DNA from: Anaerolineae bacterium
GTDB taxonomy: Bacteria > Chloroflexota > Anaerolineae > Caldilineales > Caldilineaceae
DNA: 64,000 nt
Assembly: GCA_030432295.1 (NCBI GenBank)
Contig: JAUIHI010000007.1
Span: forward strand, 124,001-188,000
Direction of reading: 5' to 3'
Shown here: one piece after another, positions 16,282-24,415 of the stretch
Numbering within the stretch: the first letter of the stretch is position 1
How the letters are laid out: every line of letters begins with the position of its first letter
Made by a program: the position numbers and the translations under genes
Notes under the pieces: generated by a model
Told to the model about the DNA's origin: nothing
What the model saw: only the letters and a program-made list of their open reading frames with translations
The model's database searches: none

Positions 16282-17064
16282 TCAGTCACATCCGCAATCT
16301 TCTGCCTGGTGGTTGACCCCACAGACCACACAGATGTCCTCGTACTGGCCGGGACGCAACAGCCCCTGCTGCTCCCGCCAGGCTACCAGTTTGTCCACTT
16401 CGCCCTGGGGCAAGGGTTCCGGGCGGCGCAGTTCGTAGACAGTCTTGGTGATCTGTGCGGCCTGCTCCAGCTTTTCCAGACGCAGATAGGCTTCCAGCAC
16501 CGAGCCACCGACGGTAACGCTGCCGTGGCGTTGCAGGACAATCGCGTCGTAGCGTTTGATCAGTTCCCGGATCACCTCGGCCCCTTCCTGGCTGGCGGGG
16601 GTGGCGTAATCGCTGGTGGGGATCAGCCCCAGCCCCAGCACCACATCGGGGATTAGACAGTGGGCCAGGCTGATGCCGGCGATGCTCAGGGCGATGGCCG
16701 TGGGCGGGTGGGCGTGGACCACCGCGTCCACATCCGGGCGCTGGCGGTAGGCTTCCAGATGGAGGAGCATTTCGCTGGTGGGGCGCAGATAGCGCTTCGG
16801 CCCGTAGCTGGGGCCAACCACATCCACATTCGAGTCCACAATAATCAATTCGTCGGGCTGGATCAGCCCTTTGCTGTAGCCAGAGGGGGTGCAGAGAAAG
16901 CGATCCGGCCCCAGGCGCACGCTCACATTGCCATCGTTGGCTGCCACGTACTGGCGCTGCCACAGCATCTGGCATACCTGAACGATCTCCTGGCGGAGTT
17001 GCTGCTCACTCTTGCGCGCTTTAGGCGCTGCGCTGCGCTGATACCGAATCAGTGTCTCACTCAC
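16282..17064 (-). CDS. Class II aldolase/adducin-family protein, microcompartment-linked
   Basis: A 260-residue class II aldolase. Zinc-site histidines are seen in 'VVHAHPPTAIALS' (about 118-130) and 'VLQRHGSVTVGGS' (about 180-192); 'SVRLGPDRFLCTPSGYSKG' matches the substrate-binding N-terminal half of fuculose/rhamnulose-phosphate aldolases. The C-terminus carries an extra Cys-rich tail 'DICVVCGVNHQAEDCGCD', unlike ordinary aldolases. It is the last gene of an operon with two EutN/CcmL vertex proteins, which suggests an encapsulated aldolase cleaving a sugar phosphate into DHAP and lactaldehyde (inference). Confidence 0.85.
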   Translation of the reverse strand: MSETLIRYQRSAAPKARKSEQQLRQEIVQVCQMLWQRQYVAANDGNVSVRLGPDRFLCTPSGYSKGLIQPDELIIVDSNVDVVGPSYGPKRYLRPTSEMLLHLEAYRQRPDVDAVVHAHPPTAIALSIAGISLAHCLIPDVVLGLGLIPTSDYATPASQEGAEVIRELIKRYDAIVLQRHGSVTVGGSVLEAYLRLEKLEQAAQITKTVYELRRPEPLPQGEVDKLVAWREQQGLLRPGQYEDICVVCGVNHQAEDCGCD

Positions 17065-17085
17065 GGACTGCTCCTACCTCATTTG

Positions 17086-17148
17086 AACCACAAAGACACA
17101 AAGACACGAAGAACAGCTTTTCCTTTGTGTCTTTGTGCCTTCGTGGTT
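17086..17148. repeat. 'aaccacaaagacac' palindrome
   Basis: Left arm 17086-17111 (aaccacaaagacacaaagac acgaag) and right arm 17123-17148 are nearly perfect reverse complements built from an 8-bp unit. It fills the gap between the aldolase start and the stop codon of the first vertex protein. Related copies at 52068-52132 and 63368-63434, and one inside purC. Confidence 0.85.
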
Positions 17149-17431
17149 ACTGTTCAATTTCGATGTCGTCCACAATTCCTACAATCACCGCCCGTACAGC
17201 GCCCTGGCCCGGTTCGGCTTTCTGGCCGAGAATCTGCTTGGCCCCGCTGCCCTCGTCCATCACCAGCACAGTATCGCCCACACCAGCCTGTACACTGTCC
17301 ACGCAGATGTCGTACTTGGGAGTGGGTTGACCGTCCACCCCCTGCATTTCGACCAGCAACAGTTTGTGGCCGTCGAAAGTGGGATGCTTGACTGTAGCGA
17401 CGACCGTCGAGACAACTTTGCCGATGTACAT
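17147..17431 (-). CDS. EutN/CcmL-family microcompartment vertex protein 1
   Basis: A 94-residue BMC-P protein. The pattern 'IGKVVSTVVATVKHPTFDGHKLLLVEM' and 'CVDSVQAGVGDTVLVMDEGSGAK' followed by 'AVRAVIVGIVDDIEIE' matches pentameric proteins that cap the corners of bacterial microcompartments. Its ATG overlaps the stop of the second vertex gene (TGATG). No hexameric BMC-domain shell gene is in the window, so any shell would need genes elsewhere. Confidence 0.9.
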   Translation of the reverse strand: MYIGKVVSTVVATVKHPTFDGHKLLLVEMQGVDGQPTPKYDICVDSVQAGVGDTVLVMDEGSGAKQILGQKAEPGQGAVRAVIVGIVDDIEIEQ

Positions 17432-17742
17432 CAGGCCACCGCCTCAGACCTGCCGGGTTTCGGAAAACCCGGCAGGTCTGTCGAAATTTCGTCCACAATG
17501 CCCACAATCGCCAAATCGACCGGCGCAAAGGTGCGCTCCAACGCCTGGGCCGCTTCCCGGCTGGCGATGAGCATCACCCGCTCGCCCACCCCCGCCTGCC
17601 CAGTCGCATCTGCGGCGATCTGAGGCTGGCCACTGGGCGCGCTGTGGCGGTCCAACAGCTGGACGACGAGGAGTTTCACCCCGTCCAGATTGGGCGCTTT
17701 GTGGGTGGCGATGAGGGTACCGATAACCTGGCCCAACTGCAT
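17431..17742 (-). CDS. EutN/CcmL-family microcompartment vertex protein 2
   Basis: A 103-residue BMC-P protein: 'LGQVIGTLIATHKAPNLDGVKLLVVQLLD', 'GQAGVGERVMLIASREAAQ' and 'DLAIVGIVDEIS'. The family normally ends at about this last segment; the extra 'TDLPGFPKPGRSEAVA' is encoded by a palindrome (17446-17479) that elsewhere serves as a terminator. Translationally coupled to the first vertex gene. Two divergent vertex paralogues are common in real microcompartment loci. Confidence 0.9.
   Translation of the reverse strand: MQLGQVIGTLIATHKAPNLDGVKLLVVQLLDRHSAPSGQPQIAADATGQAGVGERVMLIASREAAQALERTFAPVDLAIVGIVDEISTDLPGFPKPGRSEAVA
17446..17479. repeat. 'agacctgcc' hairpin read as coding sequence
   Basis: Perfect 15-bp arms at 17446-17460 (agacctgccgggttt) and 17465-17479 with a 4-bp loop. 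It is nearly identical to the fabD terminator at 60373-60406, but here it lies within the 3' end of a vertex-protein gene. Confidence 0.88.
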
Positions 17743-17776
17743 AGGGTTCTACCTTTGGAGGTGTGGGATATGGGCG

Positions 17777-18760
17777 TTACAGGCGGGCCAGGCCATAGCT
17801 GGCCGCGCCGAGCAGGGCCGCTTTGGGATTCAAAATCACATGCACTGGCACATTTTGCAGCAGCGCCGCAAAGCGCCCTTTGGCTGTGAATTCGGCCAGA
17901 AATCTGCCGCTTTCCAGCACAGGCAAAATGCGGGGCGGGATGCCGCCACCCAGATAGACGCCGCCGGTGGCCAGCACTTTCAGCGCCATATTGCCCGCCT
18001 CGCCGCCCAGAATTGCCACGAACATTTCCAGGGTAGAACGACAGATGGCGCAATCGGGCTGGGCCAGAGCCGTCTTCACAATTACCGGCGTAGGGTCGGG
18101 TGCGGCGGCCAACTTTTCGGTCAGCCACTCCGGTTCGGGGCAGCGCCCGCTCTCTTTGTAGAAGGCATAAATGTTGGGAATCCCCAGCCCGGAGCAGACC
18201 CGCTCGTAGCTGATGTGGCCCAGTTTGCCCTGCAAAAAGCCCAGCATTGCCAACTGCTCCTCATTGACCGGCGCAAAGGAGGCGTGGCCGCCTTCGGAGG
18301 CGTGGGCTTTGTAGCGCTTGCGTTCCCAGGTCAGGAACGCCTCGCCCAGCCCTGTGCCGGGCGCGACAATCGCAATCGGTCCCCGTTCCACAGGCTGACC
18401 GGCGCGCAGGGTGTGGAGGTCTTTGGCTTCCAGACTGGGCACGGCATTGGCGATGGATTCCAGATCGTTGAGCAGTTTGACGTTTTTGATGCCCAGGGCT
18501 GCTTCCAGTCCCTCTTCTTCCATACGCCAGGGCAGATTCGTGACCGTCGCTTTGCCGTCCACCACCGGCCCGGCCACGCCAAAGACCGCGCTCTCGAAGG
18601 GCAGATGGGTGTGGACCCGAAAGTCGTCGATCAGCGCTTCCAGTGAGCTATAACGACCGCTGGGGAAAGTAGACTCGGCCAGCGGCGCTGACAATCCGCT
18701 CTCAGCCGCATAGACCGCCAGATTGGTTTTGGTTCCGCCGATGTCGCCAGCCAGGAGCAT
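17777..18760 (-). CDS. glk: Glucokinase
   Basis: A 327-residue ROK-independent, Escherichia-type glucokinase. Seen: 'LLAGDIGGTKTNLAVY' (phosphate-1 loop, residues 2-17), 'VFGVAGPVVDGKATVTNLPW', 'LLNDLESIANAVPSL' with the catalytic Asp, 'IAPGTGLGEAFL' -type ATP loop, and 'GGVYLGGGIPPRI'. It phosphorylates glucose for glycolysis in the cytoplasm. GGAG stands nine bases before the ATG. Its neighbours, an oxidoreductase, methylglyoxal synthase and vertex proteins, make a sugar-metabolism operon. Confidence 0.93.
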   Translation of the reverse strand: MLLAGDIGGTKTNLAVYAAESGLSAPLAESTFPSGRYSSLEALIDDFRVHTHLPFESAVFGVAGPVVDGKATVTNLPWRMEEEGLEAALGIKNVKLLNDLESIANAVPSLEAKDLHTLRAGQPVERGPIAIVAPGTGLGEAFLTWERKRYKAHASEGGHASFAPVNEEQLAMLGFLQGKLGHISYERVCSGLGIPNIYAFYKESGRCPEPEWLTEKLAAAPDPTPVIVKTALAQPDCAICRSTLEMFVAILGGEAGNMALKVLATGGVYLGGGIPPRILPVLESGRFLAEFTAKGRFAALLQNVPVHVILNPKAALLGAASYGLARL

Positions 18761-18802
18761 AGAAGGTTTCTCCAGAGTTTATTTTGTGTCCGCAGAACAA
18801 AC

Positions 18803-19810
18803 TTACAATTCAGAGGCGATGGACACTACACTTTCATCCTCCGCCGCGGCCAGCATCGCCTCCACCAGGGCCAGGTCAGCCAGAGCTTCCTCCGGCGAAT
18901 TGCGGTGGGGCACGCCGGTCAGGGCGGACTCGACAAAGGCGGCCAGTTCCCGATGGGTGCTGAAGGGTAGGCCAAAGCTCTCCTCCGTGTGCTCGTCACC
19001 CCGTTGGATAATGAGCTTCTGCGTAGTCACGCGCAGGCTGCCTTCTGTGCCGACGACGTGCAGGCCGTTGTCACACAGGGGGCTGCCCGCGGCGTAGGTG
19101 ACTGTGTAGCTGCCGATGACGCCGTTGGCGAAGCGCAGCCACGCACTGAGGCTATCCGCCGGGGGCAGATCGTCCCGCTGCTGGGCCACGACTGCGCCCA
19201 CACTCTTCACTTCGCCCAGCACCAGGCGCAGACCAGCCGTGTGATGCACGCCGCCATCCAGCAGAAAGCCGCCGGGGAAGTCGCCGCTGCGTCGCCAGGC
19301 CGTGCGATAGTTGGGCGAGCCGGGGGGCACGGGCAGTTGCAGAGAAAAGTCACAGGTCAACGGTCGCCCGATCGCACCGTCCCGGATGGCCTGCCCCGCC
19401 TGCACAAAAGCCTCTTCGTAGCGCCAATTCTCCGCCACCATCCACACCTGGCCGGGGTGCTGTCGATGGATTTCCAGCAGGGGTTTGGCTTGGGCCACCG
19501 TCGGCGCCAGCGGCTTCTCGCTGACCACATGCACACCCGCGGCCAGGGCCAGGGCTGTCACTTCCGGCAGCAGGGGAATGGGCAGCACAATATCCACCGC
19601 ATCCAGCCCTTCCAGGGCCAGCAGAGAAGGGATGTGATCGTATATTTCCACCGGCTCTGGCAGGAGCGCGGCCACGGCTTCGGCGGATTCGTGGGAGCGG
19701 CTGCACACGGCCACCACCTGGCAGTGCTCTTGCAGGGCCGCGTAGGCGGGCACGTGGGCTTTGCGCGCAAATGTGCCCGCACCGATCAGGGCCAGTCGCA
19801 GTCGACTCAT
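18803..19810 (-). CDS. Gfo/Idh/MocA-family oxidoreductase
   Basis: A 335-residue NAD(P)-dependent dehydrogenase of the glucose-fructose oxidoreductase type. The N-terminal Rossmann fold starts 'LRLALIGAGTFARKAHVPAYAAL' and the 'VSEKPLAPTVAQAKPLL' segment holds the conserved Lys of the E-K-P motif. 'GGFLLDGGVHHTAGLRLVLG' carries the D-x-x-x-H active-site pattern. Likely acts on a sugar or inositol; substrate cannot be told. Start overlaps the mgsA stop by 4 bp. Confidence 0.88.
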   Translation of the reverse strand: MSRLRLALIGAGTFARKAHVPAYAALQEHCQVVAVCSRSHESAEAVAALLPEPVEIYDHIPSLLALEGLDAVDIVLPIPLLPEVTALALAAGVHVVSEKPLAPTVAQAKPLLEIHRQHPGQVWMVAENWRYEEAFVQAGQAIRDGAIGRPLTCDFSLQLPVPPGSPNYRTAWRRSGDFPGGFLLDGGVHHTAGLRLVLGEVKSVGAVVAQQRDDLPPADSLSAWLRFANGVIGSYTVTYAAGSPLCDNGLHVVGTEGSLRVTTQKLIIQRGDEHTEESFGLPFSTHRELAAFVESALTGVPHRNSPEEALADLALVEAMLAAAEDESVVSIASEL

Positions 19811-20235
19811 TGGGTCTCTCCTTCTGGACTATCCGCTTCTGGCGAGAGTTGGGCCACCAGACCAGCCAGCACAAAGCGGGCGCTGGCTTCATTCGTAGCC
19901 AGGGGGATGTCGTATACATTGCAGATACGCAGCAGGCTGCTGATGTCCGGTTCGTGGGGGTGGGCGTAGAGGGGGTCGACCAGAAAGAAGACCCCAGCGA
20001 TTCCGCCCTGGGCTACTCGCGCGGCAATCTGGGCATCACCGCCGTAGGGGCCGCTGAGCATCCGCTCCACCGGCAGGCCCGTAGTTTGCTGGATGCGCTC
20101 ACCGGTTGTGCCCGTGGCAATCAGCCGGAAGCGGGCCAACGCGTCCCGGTGTTGCCGGGCAAAGCGGATCATATCGTCCTTTTTGCCATCGTGGGCAATC
20201 AGTGCTATCGTGGACACGGGTTGTCTACTCGCCAA
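19807..20235 (-). CDS. mgsA: Methylglyoxal synthase
   Basis: A 142-residue enzyme turning DHAP into methylglyoxal and phosphate. Seen: 'IALIAHDGKKDDMIRF' (phosphate-binding His and Lys), 'ATGTTGERIQQTTGLPVERMLSGPYGGDAQIA' with the catalytic Asp region, and 'FFLVDPLYAHPHEPDISSLLRICNVYDIPLATNEASA'. The frame opens at a TTG (20235); a GTG at 20217 ('VSTIALIAHD') is an equally plausible start. First gene of the sugar operon. It would act on DHAP released by the class II aldolase at the operon's end (inference). Confidence 0.94.
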   Translation of the reverse strand: MASRQPVSTIALIAHDGKKDDMIRFARQHRDALARFRLIATGTTGERIQQTTGLPVERMLSGPYGGDAQIAARVAQGGIAGVFFLVDPLYAHPHEPDISSLLRICNVYDIPLATNEASARFVLAGLVAQLSPEADSPEGETQ

Positions 20236-20246
20236 AAGATTGAAGT

Positions 20247-20300
20247 TATCAGTGAACGCTAATCAGAGGAAAAGAGAGCACTGATTAGCGTTCACTGATA
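20247..20300. repeat. Perfect 20-bp palindrome of the 'ctgattagcg' family
   Basis: Arms 20247-20266 and 20281-20300 (ctgattagcgttcactgata and complement), 14-bp loop. It stands between the divergent mgsA and MTA-phosphorylase-like genes, so it cannot terminate either; it may be a mobile-type repeat or a shared control site. Confidence 0.85.
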
Positions 20301-20367
20301 GCTATTCAGGCCATAAATCCCATCAACTATTGTCCTTATTATACCGCACCAACAAACCAATCAACCA

Positions 20368-21171
20368 ATGACCACTCCACCACCCGAAGCCGATCTGCTC
20401 CTGCTGCTCGCCGTTGTCCTGCCGCCCCGCGCGCTAGACGCGCTCGGCCCCGTTGTGGATGAACGCTTTGTCAGCACCACCTACGGCGACATCGGCCCGT
20501 TGGCTCTGCGCCGCAGCCCCAGCGGGCGCGGGGTGTGGGTGCAGCCCTACAACGGCCTGCCCAGCCGCACGGATCCCCGTTCCACATTGCTGGCTGCGCG
20601 CAAGCTGGGCGTGCAACGGGTGCTGAACTGGGATACGGCGATTGCGCTCAACCCGCTCCTGGCCCGGGGGCACGTGGCGATTGTGACCGATTACATCGAT
20701 TTTGTGCGCCACCAGCCCCATACTTTTCTGGAAAGCGAAGGCATTACCGGCATCCACCAGTCGCCACCCATCTGCCCGCAGATGAGCGAGAGCCTCTCCC
20801 GGGCATTGCCTATGGCGCCCGGTGTTGTCTATGTGGGGGTGGATGGCCCCCGGCGGGAGACAGCCGCCGAGGCCCGGATGTTTCGCCAGTGGGGTGGCGA
20901 CGTGCTGGGCTACAATCTGATCCCAGAGATCGCGCTGGCCGGGGAGCTGGAACTCTGCTACGCGGGGGTAGTGACAGTTGTCAATGCCAGCGCCGACCGC
21001 TTCTCTGTCCCGGTGGAGGGAGAGACCCGAATCGGCCTGGAAGTGGTGCTGGATGCGCTGCCCCGTTTTGTAGAAATGCTGGCCGCACCAGCCACCTGCG
21101 GCTGTTCCGAACGGTTGAGCGCGCCTCGCAAACGGGGCACACTGGCCAACGATTGGTGGTCGGCCAAATGA
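20368..21171 (+). CDS. MTA/purine phosphorylase-family protein
   Basis: A 267-residue protein of the nucleoside phosphorylase fold, closest in pattern to S-methyl-5'-thioadenosine phosphorylase: 'LLAARKLGVQRVLNWDTAIALNPLL', 'AIVTDYIDFVRHQPHTFLESEG', 'YVGVDGPRRETAAEARMFRQWGGDVLGYNLIPEIALAGELELCYAGVVTVVN'. The last stretch aligns with 'P-ETPAE---F---G-D-VGM---PE---A-E---CYA'. It is shorter at the N-terminus than typical MTAP, and the usual 'GTG-G' phosphate loop is not evident, so substrate is uncertain. It overlaps the next gene by 4 bp (ATGA). Confidence 0.75.
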   Translation: MTTPPPEADLLLLLAVVLPPRALDALGPVVDERFVSTTYGDIGPLALRRSPSGRGVWVQPYNGLPSRTDPRSTLLAARKLGVQRVLNWDTAIALNPLLARGHVAIVTDYIDFVRHQPHTFLESEGITGIHQSPPICPQMSESLSRALPMAPGVVYVGVDGPRRETAAEARMFRQWGGDVLGYNLIPEIALAGELELCYAGVVTVVNASADRFSVPVEGETRIGLEVVLDALPRFVEMLAAPATCGCSERLSAPRKRGTLANDWWSAK

Positions 21172-21866
21172 CCAAAATCACCCAACTCTACCCCCGGCTG
21201 GAACTGCTGTCCGAAGGCGACACGCCCGACGGTCCCCCGGCCCACGCCCTCTTTGTGATGGCCCGTCTGTTGGGCACACCGGACCGTCTGCTTCTCATCG
21301 ATCCCCCGGCAGATGTGGCGGAGCGCTTTACCCTGGCCGAAGAGAATGCGGTCATCTTCACCGGCGCGCCTGTGGAGACGGGGCTGCCCAGCCTGCAAAC
21401 CCAGCCGGGCGGCGTGGCCCACATCAGCATCGGCGAGCATCTGTTGGACATCTACAGCCAGCAGACGGGCAATGTCATCTATTTTCCTACTCTGGGGGTT
21501 CTCTGCGGTGGCGAATTTGGCAGCGATCTGGCCCTGCCCCGGCTTGCCTCCGGTTCGGATGGGAGCGACGCCATCGAGACATTGCGCCTGCTGGCCCAGA
21601 TGGTCAAGCAGCGGCGGATGGACCTCTACATTCCGCGTGTGGGTTCGCTGGGCCGGGATCGTGTGGAGGTGATGGGACGGCTGGCCGGGGATGTGAGCTA
21701 TCTGCACGGACTGCGCCACACTATCAGCACAGCCGCCGAGCAGGGCCAAGCCCTGGAACGGGTGGAGCAGTTGGCCGCCGCACTTCTGCCGGAGAACCGG
21801 CACACGGCCCTTTGCCGGGCAATCCACGAGGAAAATGTGGAGCGACTTTGGCGGACGGCCCACTAA
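21168..21866 (+). CDS. Degenerate metallo-beta-lactamase-fold protein
   Basis: A 232-residue protein starting at the ATG that overlaps the previous stop. The alternation 'ALFVMARLLGTPDRLLLIDPP', 'AVIFTGAPVET', 'GGVAHISIGEHLLDIYSQQTGNVIYFPTLGVLCGGEFGSDLALP' follows the strand order of MBL-fold hydrolases, where the last part is the 'G--vY---g-ltGD--F' region. The HxHxDH metal motif is missing, so catalysis is doubtful. Coupled to the phosphorylase-like gene. The fold assignment is by pattern only. Confidence 0.6.
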   Translation: MTKITQLYPRLELLSEGDTPDGPPAHALFVMARLLGTPDRLLLIDPPADVAERFTLAEENAVIFTGAPVETGLPSLQTQPGGVAHISIGEHLLDIYSQQTGNVIYFPTLGVLCGGEFGSDLALPRLASGSDGSDAIETLRLLAQMVKQRRMDLYIPRVGSLGRDRVEVMGRLAGDVSYLHGLRHTISTAAEQGQALERVEQLAAALLPENRHTALCRAIHEENVERLWRTAH

Positions 21867-21898
21867 AAGTTCGACTTCTTCTGAGAAGTCGAACTTTT
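21865..21898. terminator. Bidirectional terminator hairpin
   Basis: 15-bp arms 21865-21879 (aaaagttcgacttct) and 21884-21898 around a 4-bp loop, with A/T ends that give short U-tracts on both strands. It separates the convergent 21168 gene and ruvB. A sister hairpin lies at 61420-61454. Confidence 0.85.
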
Positions 21899-21900
21899 GA

Positions 21901-22968
21901 TTACCCAAACAACCCGCCCTGGTTGGGGACTTCGGGGTAGACAGCACCCATATGAGCGTAGGCGGCCCGGGTTGCCAGGCGTCCTCTGGGGGTGCGGTCC
22001 AGAAAGCCGAGTTGGAGCAGATAGGGTTCCACCACATCCATAATTGTGTCGGCCTCCTCACTGATGCTGGCGGCCAGGGTTTCCAGGCCGACCGGCCCCC
22101 CGTTGAATTTGTGAATGATGGCGTCCAGCACCCGCCGGTCCAGATCGTCCAGCCCCAAAGGATCAATTTCGTGGATAGCCAGGGCTTCGTCGGCCACCTG
22201 CTGGTCGATGATACCGTCGGCGCGCACTTGGGCGTAGTCCCGCACCCGCCGCAGCAGACGCAGGGCCACACGGGGCGTCCCTCGAGAGCGGCGGGCGATC
22301 TCCCGTGCGCCGATTTCGTCGATGGGCATCTCCAGCAGCGCGGCGGCCCGCACAATAATCTCCTGTAATGCGTCCTCGCTGTAGAAGTCGAAACGTTCCA
22401 CCACACCGAAGCGGGCGCGCAGGGGTGATGTCATCAGGGCGAGACGGGTGGTGGCCCCGATAATCGTAAAGCGGGGCAGCTTCAGACGGATGCTGCGCGC
22501 GCTGGGACCGCTGCCGACTGTAATATCCAGAACAAAATCCTCCATCGCCGGATAGAGAATCTCCTCGACTACCCGGCCCAGCCGATGAATTTCGTCGATG
22601 AAAAGAATGTCGCCCTTGCGCAGATTGGTGAGGATGGCGGCCAGGTCCCCGGCTTTTTCGATGGCCGGCCCCGCGGTCGGCTTCAGATTGCCCCCCATCT
22701 CTGCGGCCAAAATGTGGCTGAGGGTTGTCTTGCCCAGGCCGGGCGGGCCGTAGAGCAGCACGTGATCCAGAGATTCGCCCCGCCCTTTGGCCGCATCCAC
22801 CAGAATGCGTATTTTGTCCCGCAGCCGCTCCTGGCCGATCATCTCGTCCAGGGAACGGGGGCGCAGCGCGTAGTCCACCCGCTGGTCTTCAGGCTGCTTC
22901 TCGCCAGAGATGGCCCGTTCGGGCGCTTCTTTTTCGCTGCGTTTTGGCTCGCTTGGATCAATCGCCAT
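21901..22968 (-). CDS. ruvB: Holliday junction branch migration ATPase RuvB
   Basis: A 355-residue AAA+ motor that drives branch migration with RuvA. Seen: '[19 protein letters not shown]', Walker A '[20 protein letters not shown]' (about 70-89), Walker B '[11 protein letters not shown]', sensor 1 '[20 protein letters not shown]', arginine-finger and sensor 2 '[20 protein letters not shown]', and the winged-helix '[16 protein letters not shown]'. ruvA and ruvC are not adjacent. The N-terminal 25 residues are charged and variable. Confidence 0.98.
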   Translation of the reverse strand: MAIDPSEPKRSEKEAPERAISGEKQPEDQRVDYALRPRSLDEMIGQERLRDKIRILVDAAKGRGESLDHVLLYGPPGLGKTTLSHILAAEMGGNLKPTAGPAIEKAGDLAAILTNLRKGDILFIDEIHRLGRVVEEILYPAMEDFVLDITVGSGPSARSIRLKLPRFTIIGATTRLALMTSPLRARFGVVERFDFYSEDALQEIIVRAAALLEMPIDEIGAREIARRSRGTPRVALRLLRRVRDYAQVRADGIIDQQVADEALAIHEIDPLGLDDLDRRVLDAIIHKFNGGPVGLETLAASISEEADTIMDVVEPYLLQLGFLDRTPRGRLATRAAYAHMGAVYPEVPNQGGLFG

Positions 22969-23114
22969 CGCTCTGTCCTTGGACTGCTGGTGTGAGGCGG
23001 ACGGGAGGGGTCTGCTTCACGAATTTGTGCGAACTGGAATTCGTGTCGAACGAGTGTGCTATACTATCATACCAGAGAAAAGAATTCAGGAGAAATTTAT
23101 CGTCAGAATTCAGA

Positions 23115-23143
23115 TTGACGAAATGACAAAAAACTGCTATAAC
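23115..23143 (+). promoter_or_regulatory. Promoter of the DksA-like gene
   Basis: TTGACG at 23115-23120, 17-bp spacer, TATAAC at 23138-23143; 88 bp before the start codon. It lies in an AT-rich stretch between the divergent ruvB and DksA-like genes. Confidence 0.65.
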
Positions 23144-23230
23144 TGGACAACGTTTTTTTCCGTAAATGGCTACCCATTCTACTGTCGGAAGGGTATTGTC
23201 TGTTTATCAGTGTAGGATGGAAGGATTGGA

Positions 23231-23608
23231 ATGGCTAAGCAAAAGTCTTTAAGCAAAGAACAGACCCACTTGGAGGCCGAACGGGTGCAGGTGGGCTCTG
23301 AATTGGAGAACCTGCGTGCGGCGATGCTCAATGAAGTGGACACAGAGCCGGATGAGGGGGACTCGGAGATTTTCGAGCGGGAAAAGACCGCAGCGCTCAT
23401 CGCTGTGCTGGAGCGCCGTATGCAGGACATTGAGCACGCGCTGCGTGCGATCGAAAAAGGTCAGTACGGCCTTTGTGAACGGTGCAGCAATCCCATCGAA
23501 CCGGAGCGGCTGGAAGTCAAGCCCGACGCGATTCTCTGCTTGAATTGTCAGCGAGAAGTAGAGGCGATCAACAAACGCAACCGGGGCCGTGCGCCTATCC
23601 GCTGGTAG
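23231..23608 (+). CDS. DksA/TraR-family C4 zinc-finger protein
   Basis: A 125-residue protein: a coiled-coil N-terminal half ('[22 protein letters not shown]', '[30 protein letters not shown]') and a C-terminal zinc finger '[29 protein letters not shown]' with C-x2-C and C-x2-C ligands. Family members bind RNA polymerase through the secondary channel, or act as general stress proteins. It precedes upp by 34 bp and probably shares its transcript. Confidence 0.9.
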   Translation: MAKQKSLSKEQTHLEAERVQVGSELENLRAAMLNEVDTEPDEGDSEIFEREKTAALIAVLERRMQDIEHALRAIEKGQYGLCERCSNPIEPERLEVKPDAILCLNCQREVEAINKRNRGRAPIRW

Positions 23609-23642
23609 GAGAGCCATCACCCATTCCATCCAGGAGTTTCCT

Positions 23643-24299
23643 ATGCCGGGCAAATTGCACGCATCCACCCACCCGATGGTGGCCCACAAACTGACCCAAC
23701 TGCGGGATGTGACCACCGATTTTCGCCGTTTCCGTTCGATTGTGGATGAGCTGGCGATGATCCTGGCCTATGAAGCGACAGCGGATATAACCACCCGATC
23801 CGTGCCTGTGCAGACGCCGCTGACAGTTACCGAAGGGCAAAAGTTTGATGAGCAGGTAGGGCTGGTTCCCATCCTGCGCGCCGGGCTGGGAATGGTGGAT
23901 GGGATGCTCCACCTGCTGCCCCAGGCCGAGGTCTGGCATCTGGGCTTCTACCGGGACGAAGAGACGCTGCAACCGGTGATCTATTACAACAAAATGCCCG
24001 GAGACCTGTCCACCCACACCTGTTTTGTGTTGGACCCGATGCTGGCGACCGGCGGCTCGGCCATTGCCGCGGTGGACATTCTGCGGGCCAGGGGTGTCAG
24101 CCGCATCAAATTTGTGGGGCTGTTGGCCGCGCCGGAAGGGGTGGCTGCGCTCCACGCCAAATACCCGGATGTAGCGGTCCACGTGGCCGCAGTGGACGAA
24201 CGGCTGACCGATGCAGGCGACGCCAGCGCTGGCTTCCCACCCGGCTTCATCTGGCCGGGGCTGGGTGATGCCGGTGACAGGCAGTTTGGCACAATGTAA
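23643..24299 (+). CDS. upp: Uracil phosphoribosyltransferase
   Basis: A 218-residue salvage enzyme joining uracil and PRPP to UMP. Seen: '[13 protein letters not shown]', '[14 protein letters not shown]', the PRPP loop '[20 protein letters not shown]' and the uracil-binding C-terminus '[10 protein letters not shown]'. Start ATG 23643 follows CAGGAG. Length is normal for the family. Confidence 0.96.
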   Translation: MPGKLHASTHPMVAHKLTQLRDVTTDFRRFRSIVDELAMILAYEATADITTRSVPVQTPLTVTEGQKFDEQVGLVPILRAGLGMVDGMLHLLPQAEVWHLGFYRDEETLQPVIYYNKMPGDLSTHTCFVLDPMLATGGSAIAAVDILRARGVSRIKFVGLLAAPEGVAALHAKYPDVAVHVAAVDERLTDAGDASAGFPPGFIWPGLGDAGDRQFGTM

Positions 24300-24415
24300 G
24301 TCTGTGGTGAGGACGAATTCAACAGGGGTGGGGCGACAGAATCGCTTCATCCCTGTTGCCGATCTTGGCATCAGAAGCGGACCGCAAACTAACAGTTTGC
24401 GTTACAGGGGGAGCT

